NCBI RefSeq assembly: GCF_000350225.1
Contig: NW_005178567.1
Span: 1 to 25,815 of the forward strand
Source: Chondrus crispus
Taxonomy: Eukaryota > Rhodophyta > Florideophyceae > Gigartinales > Gigartinaceae
Length of the DNA: 25,815 nt
Reading direction: 5' to 3'
In this document: in pieces, positions 6,715-15,260 of the stretch
Layout: each line of letters begins with the position of its first letter
Numbering within the stretch: the first letter of the stretch is position 1
Notes under the pieces: model-generated
What the model saw: only the letters and a program-made list of their open reading frames with translations
The model's database searches: none
Told to the model about the DNA's origin: nothing
Made by a program: the position numbers and the translations under genes

Positions 6715-8973
6715 ATGCAGCTGCTCGCGCACAATGGCCCAAACTGGTCGCCAGGAGCTCTCGCCGTACAGCCGTGCCACGACTGGATCGCGGTCGGTGT
6801 GCGCAACACTGTTGTCTTCTACGACTTCGAAGGCCGCTTCATTGGTGAGATCCGCGCGGTAGGTCGAGGCCGCGTATCTGCCCTTTCCTTCTGCGAGGCC
6901 CCCGCCCTAACTCACCTGCTTGCTGTGGGCACATCCGAAGGCTTTGTCAGAGTATATGACGCTCAAACAAGACGGATATTTCGGAAAGTGAGAGAACCAC
7001 CACAAGGAAAGAAGAAAAGATTGTCTATCTTTGCTCTTAGATTCGTTAATCGATTTCCTAATGTGCTACTCGTAGTTACGGAACCGAACCAAATATGCAT
7101 GTGGAAGTACGAGACTGCGGAAAACATCAGATGCGTCTTCGATATGTTCCTTGACGTTCGGATTATTACTTGCGTGACACTTGTCCCTGGATCTTCAGAG
7201 TTGCTTCTAGTTGCAGGTTTATTGCAAGGTGAGGCGGAGGAGGGAATTGCGATGGTCATCGATGTCTCTCGAAACGGGAGACCGTCTATTTTTCACAAAG
7301 GCGCTATCGTGAATGACTTAGTGACAAGCGTGCGCGATGAAGCAAGTGGTTCTCATCACTTTTTCCTGCTCATGGTATCTGCGTATTGCAAACGACCAGT
7401 CATCTACAAATCTCTAGATGGGGTTTCTTGGAGTGCTCTTGAAAGTTCTTCCCAGAGTAGTACACCTTCCTGGAGCGACACCACCAATGAGACCCCTCTT
7501 CGCGAGAGACCTTCAAGAGATCGCACGCCCTCTCATTACTATTGTTCTGGTACATGGTGCGGTCAACGCGACATTGTCGTTTCAAATCCCAGAGGGACGA
7601 TTGTGCACTATCAGATAGATGGTAATAATCGTCTCCAGGAGATGACTCACCGACAATCAGCTCACATACGACAAATCTTTTCCATGAAAGCCTTGAAGGC
7701 AAAATATCAATTTGTTACTTCTTCAATGGATAGGACTGTTGCGCTTTGGCAGTTAGATTCTTCGCCATCCGATGAGCCTCTAATTAAGCTCAAGTGTCGC
7801 ACCCCGAGAACGAATGGACCTATCAAGTCATTGGCAGTCTCGCTGCCAAACCAGCCTTCCGAGACCGAAATGGCCACGGGAAAAGGTGGACGATGTAATT
7901 CATTTGTTTCGTTCGCGACAAGTGATACGATCACTTATCTCTCATGCATTGAAAACAGCACATGTGATGTGATTGGAGAAATTTCTCCGATTGGCAACAC
8001 AGTCCGGAAACGTGAGACCATTGAGTCTGTAGCCCGAATAGCCACCCGCGAGAATGGCGAATTTCCAAATAGAACTGATAAGACGAGCTTGTTTCTCTTC
8101 GCTACATCCAACGGACGGGTTGGACTCATCAGACTTCTGAACGGAGAACTACAATTTGTTTTTTCACGCAAACGAAAATGCCAGAACAATGGTAAAGAGC
8201 AAAAGACTCGTCTGCTTGCCATTCACGGGGATACTGCTATAACTTCGATTTCGGGAAACGGTGACTTAGAAACGATGATGCTCCCTCTGTCTGAAAGGGC
8301 TTGGACGGAAGCGAGAAACTCTCCAATGCAGTGGCCAGCTGGCTCAATATCTTTGCGTGCAGGTGAAACAACTCCCAAAGCGTCTGCAGCTTGTCGAATT
8401 CAACAACAGAATGGAGATGAGTGTTTCCTGTGTCTGGGCTATGAGGATGGCACATTAGCCCTATTCAGTATCTCCGGGGAGCTTGTAGTTGGTCCTTTAG
8501 CCACGGGCTTGGCTCGCGTTTTGTGCATTGCCCACAAATGGGACCAACATACTATTGTGGCTTCTGACGGTGATTGTGGCATCGTAACGATATCCACAGA
8601 TGGTGTTTCATTTAGTTCTCACGCTGGAAGCGAGAGTCAACCTCAGCTTCGTATACGTCGCCATCATCAAAATCTGGTTGATGGCATCAGATGCTTGACT
8701 TGGTCCCCGTCAGCGTCAACAAATGATGCATGTGCGGTAGAAAGATCTACTTATTTAGTGGCGATAACTAATAGGGGGGAGATATACGTATGGATCTACC
8801 AAGAGAATGAGGAGCTGGTGCTTCGTGCGAACATAAAGTCTCTTTATGGCCGGGTTAGTTGCTGCATGTGGGAAAGCTATCACTGTTTGCTCTCTGGTGG
8901 AGAAGATGGAAGTATTCGAAGGTGGGAGCTCGAAAAGCAGCCGTGGCCATCCCCGTACAAACCTAGAAAATAA
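6715..8973 (+). CDS. Gemin5-like WD40 protein (tandem propellers, no C-terminal extension)
   Basis: 752 residues from ATG 6715, no intron. WD40 strands recur along the whole length: WIAVGVRNTVVFYDF, HLLAVGTSEGFVRVYDA, IFSMKALKAKYQFVTSSMDRTVALWQL, LFLFATSNGRVGLIRLL, CFLCLGYEDGTLALFSISG, YLVAITNRGEIYVWIY and the last blade GRVSCCMWESYHCLLSGGEDGSIRRWE. The order and wording parallel the double propeller of Gemin5: NGPNW near the start, TTSMDR-like and GxVGL blades, HHQNLVDGIRCLTWSP, and a final xxWELEK followed by a basic tail. Gemin5 reads snRNA cap and Sm site for the SMN complex and also binds ribosomes. Animal Gemin5 continues with TPR-like and RNA-binding regions; this protein stops right after the second propeller. 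It might instead be a distinct WD40 scaffold, so function is inferred from architecture. Codons 7977-8061 recur inverted at 11350-11434. Confidence 0.65.
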   Translation: MQLLAHNGPNWSPGALAVQPCHDWIAVGVRNTVVFYDFEGRFIGEIRAVGRGRVSALSFCEAPALTHLLAVGTSEGFVRVYDAQTRRIFRKVREPPQGKKKRLSIFALRFVNRFPNVLLVVTEPNQICMWKYETAENIRCVFDMFLDVRIITCVTLVPGSSELLLVAGLLQGEAEEGIAMVIDVSRNGRPSIFHKGAIVNDLVTSVRDEASGSHHFFLLMVSAYCKRPVIYKSLDGVSWSALESSSQSSTPSWSDTTNETPLRERPSRDRTPSHYYCSGTWCGQRDIVVSNPRGTIVHYQIDGNNRLQEMTHRQSAHIRQIFSMKALKAKYQFVTSSMDRTVALWQLDSSPSDEPLIKLKCRTPRTNGPIKSLAVSLPNQPSETEMATGKGGRCNSFVSFATSDTITYLSCIENSTCDVIGEISPIGNTVRKRETIESVARIATRENGEFPNRTDKTSLFLFATSNGRVGLIRLLNGELQFVFSRKRKCQNNGKEQKTRLLAIHGDTAITSISGNGDLETMMLPLSERAWTEARNSPMQWPAGSISLRAGETTPKASAACRIQQQNGDECFLCLGYEDGTLALFSISGELVVGPLATGLARVLCIAHKWDQHTIVASDGDCGIVTISTDGVSFSSHAGSESQPQLRIRRHHQNLVDGIRCLTWSPSASTNDACAVERSTYLVAITNRGEIYVWIYQENEELVLRANIKSLYGRVSCCMWESYHCLLSGGEDGSIRRWELEKQPWPSPYKPRK

Positions 8974-9579
8974 GATGAAGATTTAAGTACAGTAAAAGGA
9001 GATAGTTATGTAAATAGGAGCATCGTGTTCGGTCCCTTTCCCAGCCGTCGTCATGAGGTGAAATACGAGAAATTATCAAGTCGTATGTGTCAACTTTTAG
9101 GTGGACCGCGCTGACTTCTGTATTAAGTTCTAAACCATCCCGATGGCCAAAAGAAAGCGAGGCTCTTTGTGTTCGCAGTTCTGAGCTATCAACCCTATAC
9201 CAGTGATGATTATTTCTCCAAGGGGCTGCCATTTCTGCTGATAATTTGTAGCGTGCTTGTCAGCCTGTTTCGGTGTTCAAGAACGTACATTACGATATCA
9301 AAAGTAAACCTCTAAATGTAGATATCTCTGTGGACCTTTACAGTGCATCTTTGACCTTTGCCTTTATCGGGCTACGATTAGAATCCCAGTTGGTCACACT
9401 ACATGTGTGCTGCAAGTCGCCATCAACGCAATCCTATGATTCAACTAGGATTGGCAGTTCTCTTGAAGGACAAGCAACGAAACGTGCAGTGAGAACGTCA
9501 ATTTGTGGCATATTTGATAAGCAAGGAGGAAGCAAGTGGTACTGAGTTCATTTCCGGGTGCGCACTTTCGAAGCGTGAA
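8974..9579. other. Intergenic region between WD40 and syntaxin genes
   Basis: 606 bp between two genes on the same strand. It should contain the WD40 3' UTR and the promoter and 5' UTR of the syntaxin gene. An open frame from a GTG at 9505 runs in phase into the syntaxin first exon but lacks an ATG before 9580. I see no RNA gene or repeat here. Confidence 0.5.
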
Positions 9580-10800
9580 ATGACTGATCGCCTTGCTGAG
9601 TTGACAGCGGGTACAGGCATCTCTATCGATGTAAGTTGGATACGAAATATAAGGTTTCATTCAAAAGTCTCAGAAAGTCAAAGAGATACTAACTTTTCAA
9701 ACCTATTACATTTTTCCACCTAACATTCGTAGGATATAGACTTGCAAGAAACAGATGTGGAGAACCCTGAAGACCCGGAAATTGACGAGGAAACGAGAGA
9801 ATCCTTTGGTAAATTTCGAAAGGAGACAGACGCGCTTTCAAAAGCCATCGATAGAATTCTGGAGAATGTGGAAACAGTAGAGTCACGTTATAAGATTTCA
9901 CTTGAAGAGAATGTGGACCAGTCAGAGAAAGATAGAGCTTCAGGTGACATTGCCAGGCTTCTCGAGCAGACGGAGAAAACATCGGAGGCTGTACGAAAAC
10001 GGCTAGGACGAATAGGCGGGGAAAACAAGAAATTCTCGAAGGAATTCGCTGCGAAAACCGGGCAACTTCGAATGCGTGTGAACACTCATCAGGGACTTAC
10101 GCGAAGATTCATGAGGGCAATGCAATGTTTTGAAGAATCGCAAGAAAAACATAGAAACAATGTGAAGGGGGCTCTTGAAAGGCAGCTCCGACTCATGAAC
10201 CCGCAAGCCACTGATGAGGATATTGAAAATGCATTGCGAAACGGAAACACAGAATGTGTTGTTGAGGACTCGACTACGCTTGCGGGATTGCCATATGAGG
10301 AGCAAGTGAAGCTTCGGCGTGGGCTAGAGGACCTAAGATCTAGGAATAATGATATCAAAAAGCTGGAGGAAAGCATCATCCAATTGCATCAACTGTTCAT
10401 GGATATGCAAACTTTGGTGGAAGCTCAAGGTGAGCTCCTGAATAACATTGAATACAACATCGGTGAAACAAAAGGGAAGACGGAAGCAGGGTATCAGGAG
10501 CTCGTGGAAGCTCGAGCACACCAAAAATCTGCGAACAAGAAGAAAATCTGTATCATCGTTTTGATTATTGTGATCATTCTTGCAATCTCAGTCCCAATAC
10601 TCGTCAAGTATATTCCGATATGGTTCCCAGGGACGAAGGACACGATTGACAGTATTCCAATCCTTGGAGAAGGTGATACGAATTCCACAAATAGCACACA
10701 GGATAAGGCGGCAGGGACAAGCAAAGGCAGTCAGCTTCTAGACGTGATTGCACTGATAGTCGAGATGAAGCCAGAAAGTGGCGTCGGACCAGGCGGATAA
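9580..10800 (+). CDS. Qa-SNARE (plasma-membrane-type syntaxin), two exons, with an unusual post-membrane tail
   Basis: Exon 1 is 9580-9630 (17 codons, MTDRLAELTAG...), the intron 9631-9732 (102 nt, donor GTAAGT, acceptor TTCGTAG, phase 0) and exon 2 9733-10800, giving 372 residues. The spliced start, with an acidic stretch after the first helix, matches the syntaxin-1/KNOLLE type. An N-terminal helical bundle (about residues 35-190) is followed by the SNARE helix at about 217-286, including IKKLEESIIQLHQLFMDMQT and VEAQGELLNNIE; the zero-layer Gln is Q249. A basic KKK stop and a hydrophobic anchor (about 289-310) follow. Syntaxins drive vesicle fusion and usually end just past the anchor. This one continues 62 residues into the lumen or outside, with two NST sequons (N334, N337). 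No frameshift or intron explains the tail. Confidence 0.9.
9631..9732 (+). other. Spliceosomal intron in the syntaxin gene
   Basis: 102 nt starting GTAAGT and ending in a pyrimidine-containing tract with ATTCGTAG. It falls between codons, and its removal joins MTDRLAELTAGTGISID to DIDLQETDVENPEDP, restoring a normal syntaxin N-terminus. It is the only intron I can place in the window with confidence. Confidence 0.85.
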
Positions 10801-11349
10801 AGTATGTGCAAGTTTAGACAGTCTGCTTGCGTGCTTACTGATGACAAGAAGTAGGATAGACTCATTGGATTGATACGACGTTAGTGTATCCATGTGTAAA
10901 GGCATTACTCGTACTTATACTTGGGCTATTCCGGTCTGGGACGTTAGTGTATCGATGTGTAAAGGTATTGGGGTTTCATAACCGGAGGCGGTGATAGGCC
11001 GGGCGACGCAATGTCATTCTCGAGCTCTTTGCTGCGAGCGGCACGAGATTTCTGTGTTGTACTCAGGAATAGGGATGCGGCAATTGCATGAAAGGCGTTT
11101 GGGCAGGGGGTCATCAGACAAGGACGGGGAATGCCGGACAGTGGATTCGCACTAGTGTCTAGACGACAGGTAGTGAGCTGATATGGTTTTTTCTCGACTT
11201 GTGCTTGCTCAACAAGAAGGTCCTCTTCCCTCCACGGCGGACGTCCTCGGCTTTCGTTTCGCTGACCCCCTTCGGGGCGCACAGCCACCTCGCTGCTCCC
11301 CGCTTGGTCGCTATGGCCATCCCGCGCGTTTCGCCTCCCTTCCGCGGGT
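10801..11349. other. Intergenic region with a duplicated 30-bp motif
   Basis: Downstream of the syntaxin gene. Two copies of a 30-bp sequence beginning GACGTTAGTGTAT lie at 10877-10906 and 10940-10969, differing at two bases. The remainder has overlapping short frames in several phases without recognisable motifs. Confidence 0.5.
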
Positions 11350-11434
11350 TTCGCCATTCTCGCGGGCGGCTATTCGGGCTACAGACGCAATGGTCTCACG
11401 TTTTCAGACTGTGTTGCCAATCGGAGGAATTTCT
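11350..11434 (-). repeat. Inverted partial copy of the Gemin5-like WD40 gene
   Basis: This segment matches the reverse complement of WD40-gene bases 7977-8061 over 85 bp with five mismatches and no gaps (about 94%). In the source gene the segment encodes GEISPIGNTVRKRETIESVA and onward within one propeller blade. Flanking bases on both sides do not match, so only a short piece was copied. Gene-fragment capture by a transposon or repair-mediated duplication would both explain it. Confidence 0.85.
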
Positions 11435-11616
11435 ACGGAGCCGACAGCCCGGCTGCGCTCAGGCACATTCCGCTCGGGCTGTCCCGCGCGAAAGTCGGCA
11501 CGGCGATACCCTGACTCTTCACTCTTATTCCGATGCGCCATGCAGGCGGCAGCCGGTAAATTTAATGCGTCTCCACACTCGCTGGCCCTCTCGCGCTCGC
11601 CCGCCAACCAACCGCA

Positions 11617-11669
11617 ACGGCTGTAAGCACACACCCGCCACACTGTGACGGGTGTGTGCTTACAGCCGT
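11617..11669. repeat. Perfect 21-bp-stem hairpin
   Basis: Left arm 11617-11637 (ACGGCTGTAAGCACACACCC, then G) and right arm 11649-11669 are perfect reverse complements around an 11-nt loop. Immediately after it, 11670-11688 is a second perfect inverted repeat with 8-bp arms (CACTGTGA, TCACAGTG) and a 3-nt spacer. It may be the terminus of a foldback or MITE-like element, or part of the captured-fragment unit just upstream. Confidence 0.75.
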
Positions 11670-11771
11670 CACTGTGATGGTCACAGTGCCGTACAGTACC
11701 AAAGGCACAGTACAGTCTACACTCTTGTAGTACGCTTCGGTAACCGTACTCAAGGGTTAAAAAGGGAGTCT

Positions 11772-12361
11772 TGTGATATAACTACCTTCGTCCCGACCAC
11801 TCGGAACGAGGGGGGTTAGAGGTGAGGGAGCGCGCGACGCTGGGTTACCCACGCGCGGATAAAAACTGTACGGATGGACCCGAAAAGAGGGAAGGCTCAC
11901 GTGGCCGGTGACGCGCAGCCGGTCGGTGGTGTTATACCCGGACAGCCGGTCACGGGTTAGAAGCCCGAGCTAAAGAAAAACCGGAACGGTGTTAGCACTT
12001 AGCCGTAAAGGGAAGGGAGGGGAGTCTGCCTCCTCTTTACTAGGACGGGGCAGGTGCCCCCGGTCTTAACCCCTAAGTGAGACGCCAGGACACCTGTCCC
12101 GCTACAGTAGCTGTTACTTACTGTATACTAGCTACTGTACACAATTAATAAATTTGTGTCATTAACTACTAATTACTACTTATAACCGTACGGATTACAC
12201 ACGTGTGCCCGTGGCCACGCCAGCGGTTGTAGCACGTGTGACCCGCGAGGTACTATTGTACTCCGCTACGGGGGCGTGTAAGCCCGGTCGCTACAGTAGC
12301 ACCCGCTCTTCTGTCCGGTTCACATCTCCCCAGGGTGGTCTTGGTACTCAATTGTACTACA
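11772..12361 (+). mobile_element. Solo LTR (590 bp), target duplication AGTCT
   Basis: It begins TGTGATATAAC and ends GTACTACA, giving the canonical TG...CA ends. It is flanked by identical 5-bp sequences AGTCT at 11767-11771 and 12362-12366. It contains no coding capacity. Its middle is purine-rich, and its right half is full of CTACTGTA-type and CACGTG palindromes. A single LTR between a target duplication is the usual product of recombination between the two LTRs of a full element. Terminal and internal motifs link it with the solo LTR at 18905 and the LTR at 24224. Orientation is taken from the TG/CA ends alone and could be reversed. Confidence 0.8.
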
Positions 12362-12920
12362 AGTCTCTTGATCTGGTGCTGTACAGTTCTCGTAAGTTCA
12401 GACATGGTGCAGATTAGACCTTTCTCGCATATACTCAACAACTGTGCAACAAGGAAGCTATATATAATAATGCAGCAGTATATACGTATACGTGTCACCA
12501 CCACAGTACATACGGGCCAATTGTTAGAAAGATAGACGTTACTAAGCGAGATAATCAAGTTTCAGAGTTACTATGCCATCTCCTGGGGACAAATTAATTA
12601 CGAGAAGACCGTACGACTACGGAAATGAGCGGTTACACCGCCAACAGCAACGAAAATATCGATATCGCACATCTGGCACCCCAAGATACACATGATTGAG
12701 TCAAGTCCAAAGGATAAGCCCGCAAAGTACTAAATAAACGCTTCCCAAACTTTTCTAGCCCCCATCCGTCCCTGTCCTGCTCCTTCATGCACTTGCATAC
12801 ACTTTTCTTTTTGCGTATCGTCCCATTCTTGCACACTTGCGTCATCCTGTTCCTCCCTTCCCCCTCTTGCGCTTGCCTCACCCAGCCCCTTTGATTCCCT
12901 TCACCCTCAAAACCGAAGCA
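12362..12920. other. Upstream region of the Harbinger-type transposase relic
   Basis: 559 bp, AT-rich on the left and pyrimidine-rich just before the transposase start (12750-12910), as in a 5' UTR. I looked for terminal inverted repeats matching the region after 14226 and saw none. Confidence 0.4.
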
Positions 12921-14225
12921 ATGGCGACTCCTCGGCGCCCGGATGTCAGCGCTACCAATCCGTCCGAGGCATTGAGCCTTCTGGCCGAAGTCGCAGCAGA
13001 GCGAGAGCAAGATTTACAGCAACACTCCAAGCATGTCGAGCCTTTGGATGAAATGGGGTCAGAAAGCCCAATAATGGACTCCTTTGTCGACAGTGGTGGC
13101 CCCCAGTCAGTGCATGCTATGACACACTTCAGTTTAGTCGAGTTTTACGACATTTATGGCCGCTCGCAAGATCACATATCAAAAAACTACAACTGTGGCT
13201 CAGGAAAGCGATCGAAGTATGCTGCTAAGGAAGTGTTTTTCATGTCTCTTGCAGTGTGCAAGCACTCTGGACAATGGGATTTTTTGGTAAAGCTGTTTAA
13301 CATAAAGGGCCCTACGTTTGAGCGTCTTGTTACTAACTTTCTGAAGATGCTGGCCGACTACACATACGATGTCTACGTTGACGGGGCTGCAGAACAATTC
13401 ACGGTGACAGAAGCTACTCGTGAAAAGGCCACTTTCAAAACATACAGCATGGCGCGTTACGCCACCGACGTAACGTTTCAACAAACCAACCGTCCTCGCG
13501 GTAACATTCAGGAAAGTAAGGCCTATTTTAGTGGAAAACATAAGTTGTATGGTTTCAAAACGGAGGTTTCTGTCCTGGCTAATGGATTGGCAGTGGGTTG
13601 CTCAAGGCCTACACGGGTTCGATCGCAGACATAGATATTTGCTATTAGAATTTGGCGTGGCACAAGACCCAATTGCGCAAATCTGTTGATGAACGTAGTA
13701 TTCCTGATGTGGGCCCTGCGGCAGACAAGTACCCTCGGTACTGGGCGGTGTTGATAGACAAAGGTTACTAAGGGGCCGAAGAGAGCATCAGAGCCATTAC
13801 ACCTGTCAGAAAGCCTCGGGAGAGCGAGTTGAGTCGACACGGCGAGGATACAAACAGAAAAATTGCAGGAGACAGAATTATTGTCGAAAATTATTTCGGC
13901 AGACAGTGCACGCTTTGGATGGTTGTTTCTAATAAGTTTCGTTGGTCTGAAAGAAATTATGATCCTATTTTTCTGTTTACGTTGGCCATGACGAATGCGC
14001 ACATTCTGAAACACCCCTTTACGTGCGGATGACAGCGATCTTTATCGTCAGTTTTTGAACCGAAGAGCTGAGATTGTCGAAGCTACTGTAGAGAAAAGAA
14101 AGCGTACGCAGGAGCGCCATAGGGCCCGTCGCAGAGCGCGCCTAACTCAACGACTGGCCACAAGATCCATAATTGGGAGAGAGTTAGGGGCAGGGGTAAT
14201 GGAGGCTTCAAGTTTTGACGATTAG
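12921..14225 (+). pseudogene. PIF/Harbinger-type DDE transposase (DDE_Tnp_4), frameshifted
   Basis: Reading starts at ATG 12921 (GCAATGG context). The first frame, to about 13,600, gives a helical region (FVSLVEFYDIYG-like FSLVEFYDIYG, VCKHSGQWDFLVKLFNIKGP) and YATDVTFQ, whose Asp at 13467-13469 is the first catalytic residue, then YFSGKHKLYGFKTEVSV. A one-base shift then restores TGSIADIDIC, followed by YWAVLIDKGY (second Asp, 13757-13759) and RIIVENYFGR (Glu, 13886-13888), then RW, YDPIFLF and NAHILKHP. A last shift near 14,028 gives a basic C-terminus ending at 14225. The DDE triad and the GKHK.YG and DKGY motifs define the PIF/Harbinger (HARBI1-like) family. Stops at 13646 and 13769 plus two frameshifts make it inactive. 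Confidence 0.85.
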
Positions 14226-14601
14226 ATAGTGTGCAATTGCGCAATATTTGTAGAAATCTGCAGATAGACGTAGATGGGGCGCAACATGCCAATAGGGGGG
14301 TTGCTGCCCAGTTACAGAGGTATTGCGCAACTATAAGTAAACAATCAAGCGGACTGTGTGGTTACGCATTGACAGCTCAGAAAACGGCATTTTCCCGTAT
14401 TACGGAGATGTTTAGTAACCGCTGTCAAGACCTATTGAAGATGTCTGAGTTACTGTCCAGGAGGTTTGGAGGTTAAGGGAGATAGAGCACTGACGACAGA
14501 GGAGGGAGATAAGGGATAAGATGGAATGGTGGACAATGGAAACACAATATTCGGCCGGGAGCTTAGACAAGCTCTGGTGAGGTGTTATATATATCTCTCT
14601 C
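14226..14601. other. Remnant downstream of the Harbinger relic
   Basis: It contains an open frame at about 14231-14476 (no recognised domain, Gln- and Cys-rich, ends LLSRRFGG). This could be the rest of a second Harbinger protein, which in this superfamily is a Myb-like partner, but no Myb motif is seen. The copia element then inserts at 14601. Confidence 0.3.
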
Positions 14602-14878
14602 TGTGAAATATGAGAATCCTAACGTATATACTTTAGTGAAATACTGTAAGGAAGATGCACTTGCCAGGTTTACTCCCTTTATAAGAAAGGCCTCCTCCCG
14701 AGTAGCGGGAGCGAGAAGAGGACAAGGAAAAAGGACTAGTGTTCTACGTCCCGCAGGTGAAAGGCTCGACTGCTGGAGCCCCCACTATTGCGAGACACCG
14801 ACTCGGTAGTAGGGTCGGTGAACATTAAATTCTACTTACTTTTCCTACTTTTATAGTGTATTCTGTGAAAATACCACA
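14602..14878 (+). repeat. 5' LTR of the copia element
   Basis: Starts TGTGAAATATGAG and ends AAAATACCACA. A TATA-like TTTATAAG lies about 80 bp in. It matches 20275-20551 along its whole length. Confidence 0.95.
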
Positions 14879-15260
14879 TTGATCAATTTCATTTTCACTA
14901 AGCGCGATTGGCAAACGAAACATAATTATCTTTTTTCGCGAATTTGATTGGACACTCGGTGAACGCCACCAACCCTCAAACCTTTTCTTGCGCAAGTTCG
15001 TTTTGGCTGTCGCCACGCCTTCGCCGTCAAATCCCCTCCGCATCAAGCTCGCCTCTCGCTGTCGCTACACCGTCGCTGCCGAGGCCCCCGGACCCCGCTC
15101 GGTTTTTGCTGTCGCCGGGGTCGCGCCTCTGCCGCTCCCTCGCTGCCAACGCCTTACGACCGCGCTCCATTCTCGCTGTCTCCGCGCTGCCGCCTCCGCC
15201 GCGCTCTCTGCACCGCCGCGGCTTCCTTGCTGTGGTCATCTCCGCTGCTCCGCAGCGACC
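14879..15260 (+). other. Copia leader, pyrimidine-rich low-complexity tract
   Basis: Untranslated leader rich in CGCTGTCGC/CGCCG-like trinucleotides (15,000-15,260). Open frames across it are compositional artefacts. The related element at 21.5-24.2 kb has a similar tract at 22,060-22,540 followed by about 0.9 kb (the rest of the leader and the start of gag) that is missing here. Confidence 0.55.

Noticed and set aside
11183..11648. Two overlapping plus-strand frames as genes
   Set aside because: Their only recognisable part is the inverted copy of the WD40 gene read in the antisense direction.
12100..12300. tRNA or structured RNA gene suggested by palindromes
   Set aside because: No T-arm GGTTC.A.CC or A/B box pattern; the palindromes belong to the solo LTR.
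14879..14900. Primer-binding site after the first copia 5' LTR
   Set aside because: The sequence after the LTR lacks TGG and matches no tRNA 3' end or anticodon arm that I recognise.
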